Positions 63,761 to 64,000 of a stretch of DNA of 64,000 bases are shown here, piece after piece. Under the pieces are notes generated by a model. That model was not told the origin of the DNA. It did no database searches and worked only from the letters and a program-made list of their open reading frames with translations. Position numbers and translations under genes: made by a program. Origin of the DNA: Aedes albopictus. Taxonomy: Eukaryota; Arthropoda; Insecta; Diptera; Culicidae. The stretch spans positions 298,817,080 to 298,881,079 of the forward strand of contig NC_085136.1 of the NCBI RefSeq assembly GCF_035046485.1. Reading direction: 5' to 3'. Positions within the stretch are counted from its first letter, which is position 1, and each line of letters begins with the position of its first letter.

Positions 63761-64000
63761 AGGAGGAAAAACTTAGCAAAAGAAGCAATATTGTGGTGTG
63801 ACAAAGTTTGTCTGCAGTAGGCCATCTAGCGAATAAATCACGAATCAAAGCTTGCTGAAGAACTTTGTTGAAGACGGCATCATTCTATCGGAGGATCTGT
63901 GGATCTGAGGATTCTGAGATGTAGGAGTTTGAACATTTTTTACCCTGGCGCCACCTAGCGAACGATACTCGAACCATATTCGTCTCTGCCAGATAGTTCT

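Noticed and set aside
1..64000. CRISPR arrays, operons or bacterial mobile elements
   Set aside because: All repeats are eukaryotic transposons, SINEs, MITEs or tandem arrays; no spaced direct repeats of CRISPR type and no prokaryotic gene layout.

Overview
The window looks like chromosomal DNA of an Aedes-type mosquito. It holds two Feilai-like SINEs with the tRNA-like head and target-site duplications expected of that Aedes family. It also holds several RTE-type and I-clade non-LTR retrotransposon copies, a Ty3/gypsy element, many TA-, TTA- and 8-bp-target MITEs, and kilobases of the degenerate TTCCTCCAGGAA-like low-complexity DNA seen in these large genomes. The species was not determined. 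Almost every long open frame is transposon wreckage or low-complexity DNA.

The one clearly functional host locus is on the minus strand at about 39.9-41.7 kb. Four tiny ORFs of 10-12 codons each end in LDPTG(Y/H)Y, and a fifth ORF of 52 codons carries two further LDPTGxY motifs. This is the signature of the polycistronic small-peptide gene tarsal-less / polished rice / mille-pattes (tal/pri/mlpt). From 41664 down to 40301 the minus strand contains only five ATGs, and each one starts one of these ORFs, after a 645-nt ATG-free leader. In Drosophila the peptides act through Ubr3 and the proteasome to convert the transcription factor Shavenbaby/Ovo from repressor to activator, under ecdysone timing.

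Layout: 0-6.6 kb holds two non-LTR fragments, a 0.8-kb TCTG-type minisatellite and unassigned DNA. 6.6-12.5 kb is one RTE copy split by a Feilai SINE, a 411-bp hAT-like palindrome, a 3.2-kb I-clade element and a TA-flanked MITE. 14.4-19.6 kb holds a second RTE copy, a tandem-repeat family, two head-to-tail tRNA-Met-like SINEs and two palindromic MITEs. 23.5-27.2 kb is a Ty3/gypsy element with matching 282-bp LTRs but a broken pol. 27.6 kb holds a Penelope-like remnant with a hammerhead ribozyme motif. 28-34 kb holds further MITEs and an RTE fragment. 34.7-37.2 kb is degenerate repeat. 37.2-42.3 kb is the least repetitive part and contains tal. 42.3-57.2 kb is mainly TTCC/GGAA arrays with inserted SINEs, a hAT MITE and a 1-kb foldback element. 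57.7-61.2 kb is a fourth RTE copy with MITE-in-MITE insertions joined to a second I-clade copy. The end is another low-complexity array in the opposite orientation.

Apart from tal, no host protein gene was recognised. Several GC-rich islands (about 1.5-2.0, 5.1-5.6, 13.1-14.1, 29.7-30.1, 37.6-38.9, 51.0-51.5 and 61.5-62.1 kb) could hold promoters, enhancers or untranslated exons, but nothing in them identifies a product.
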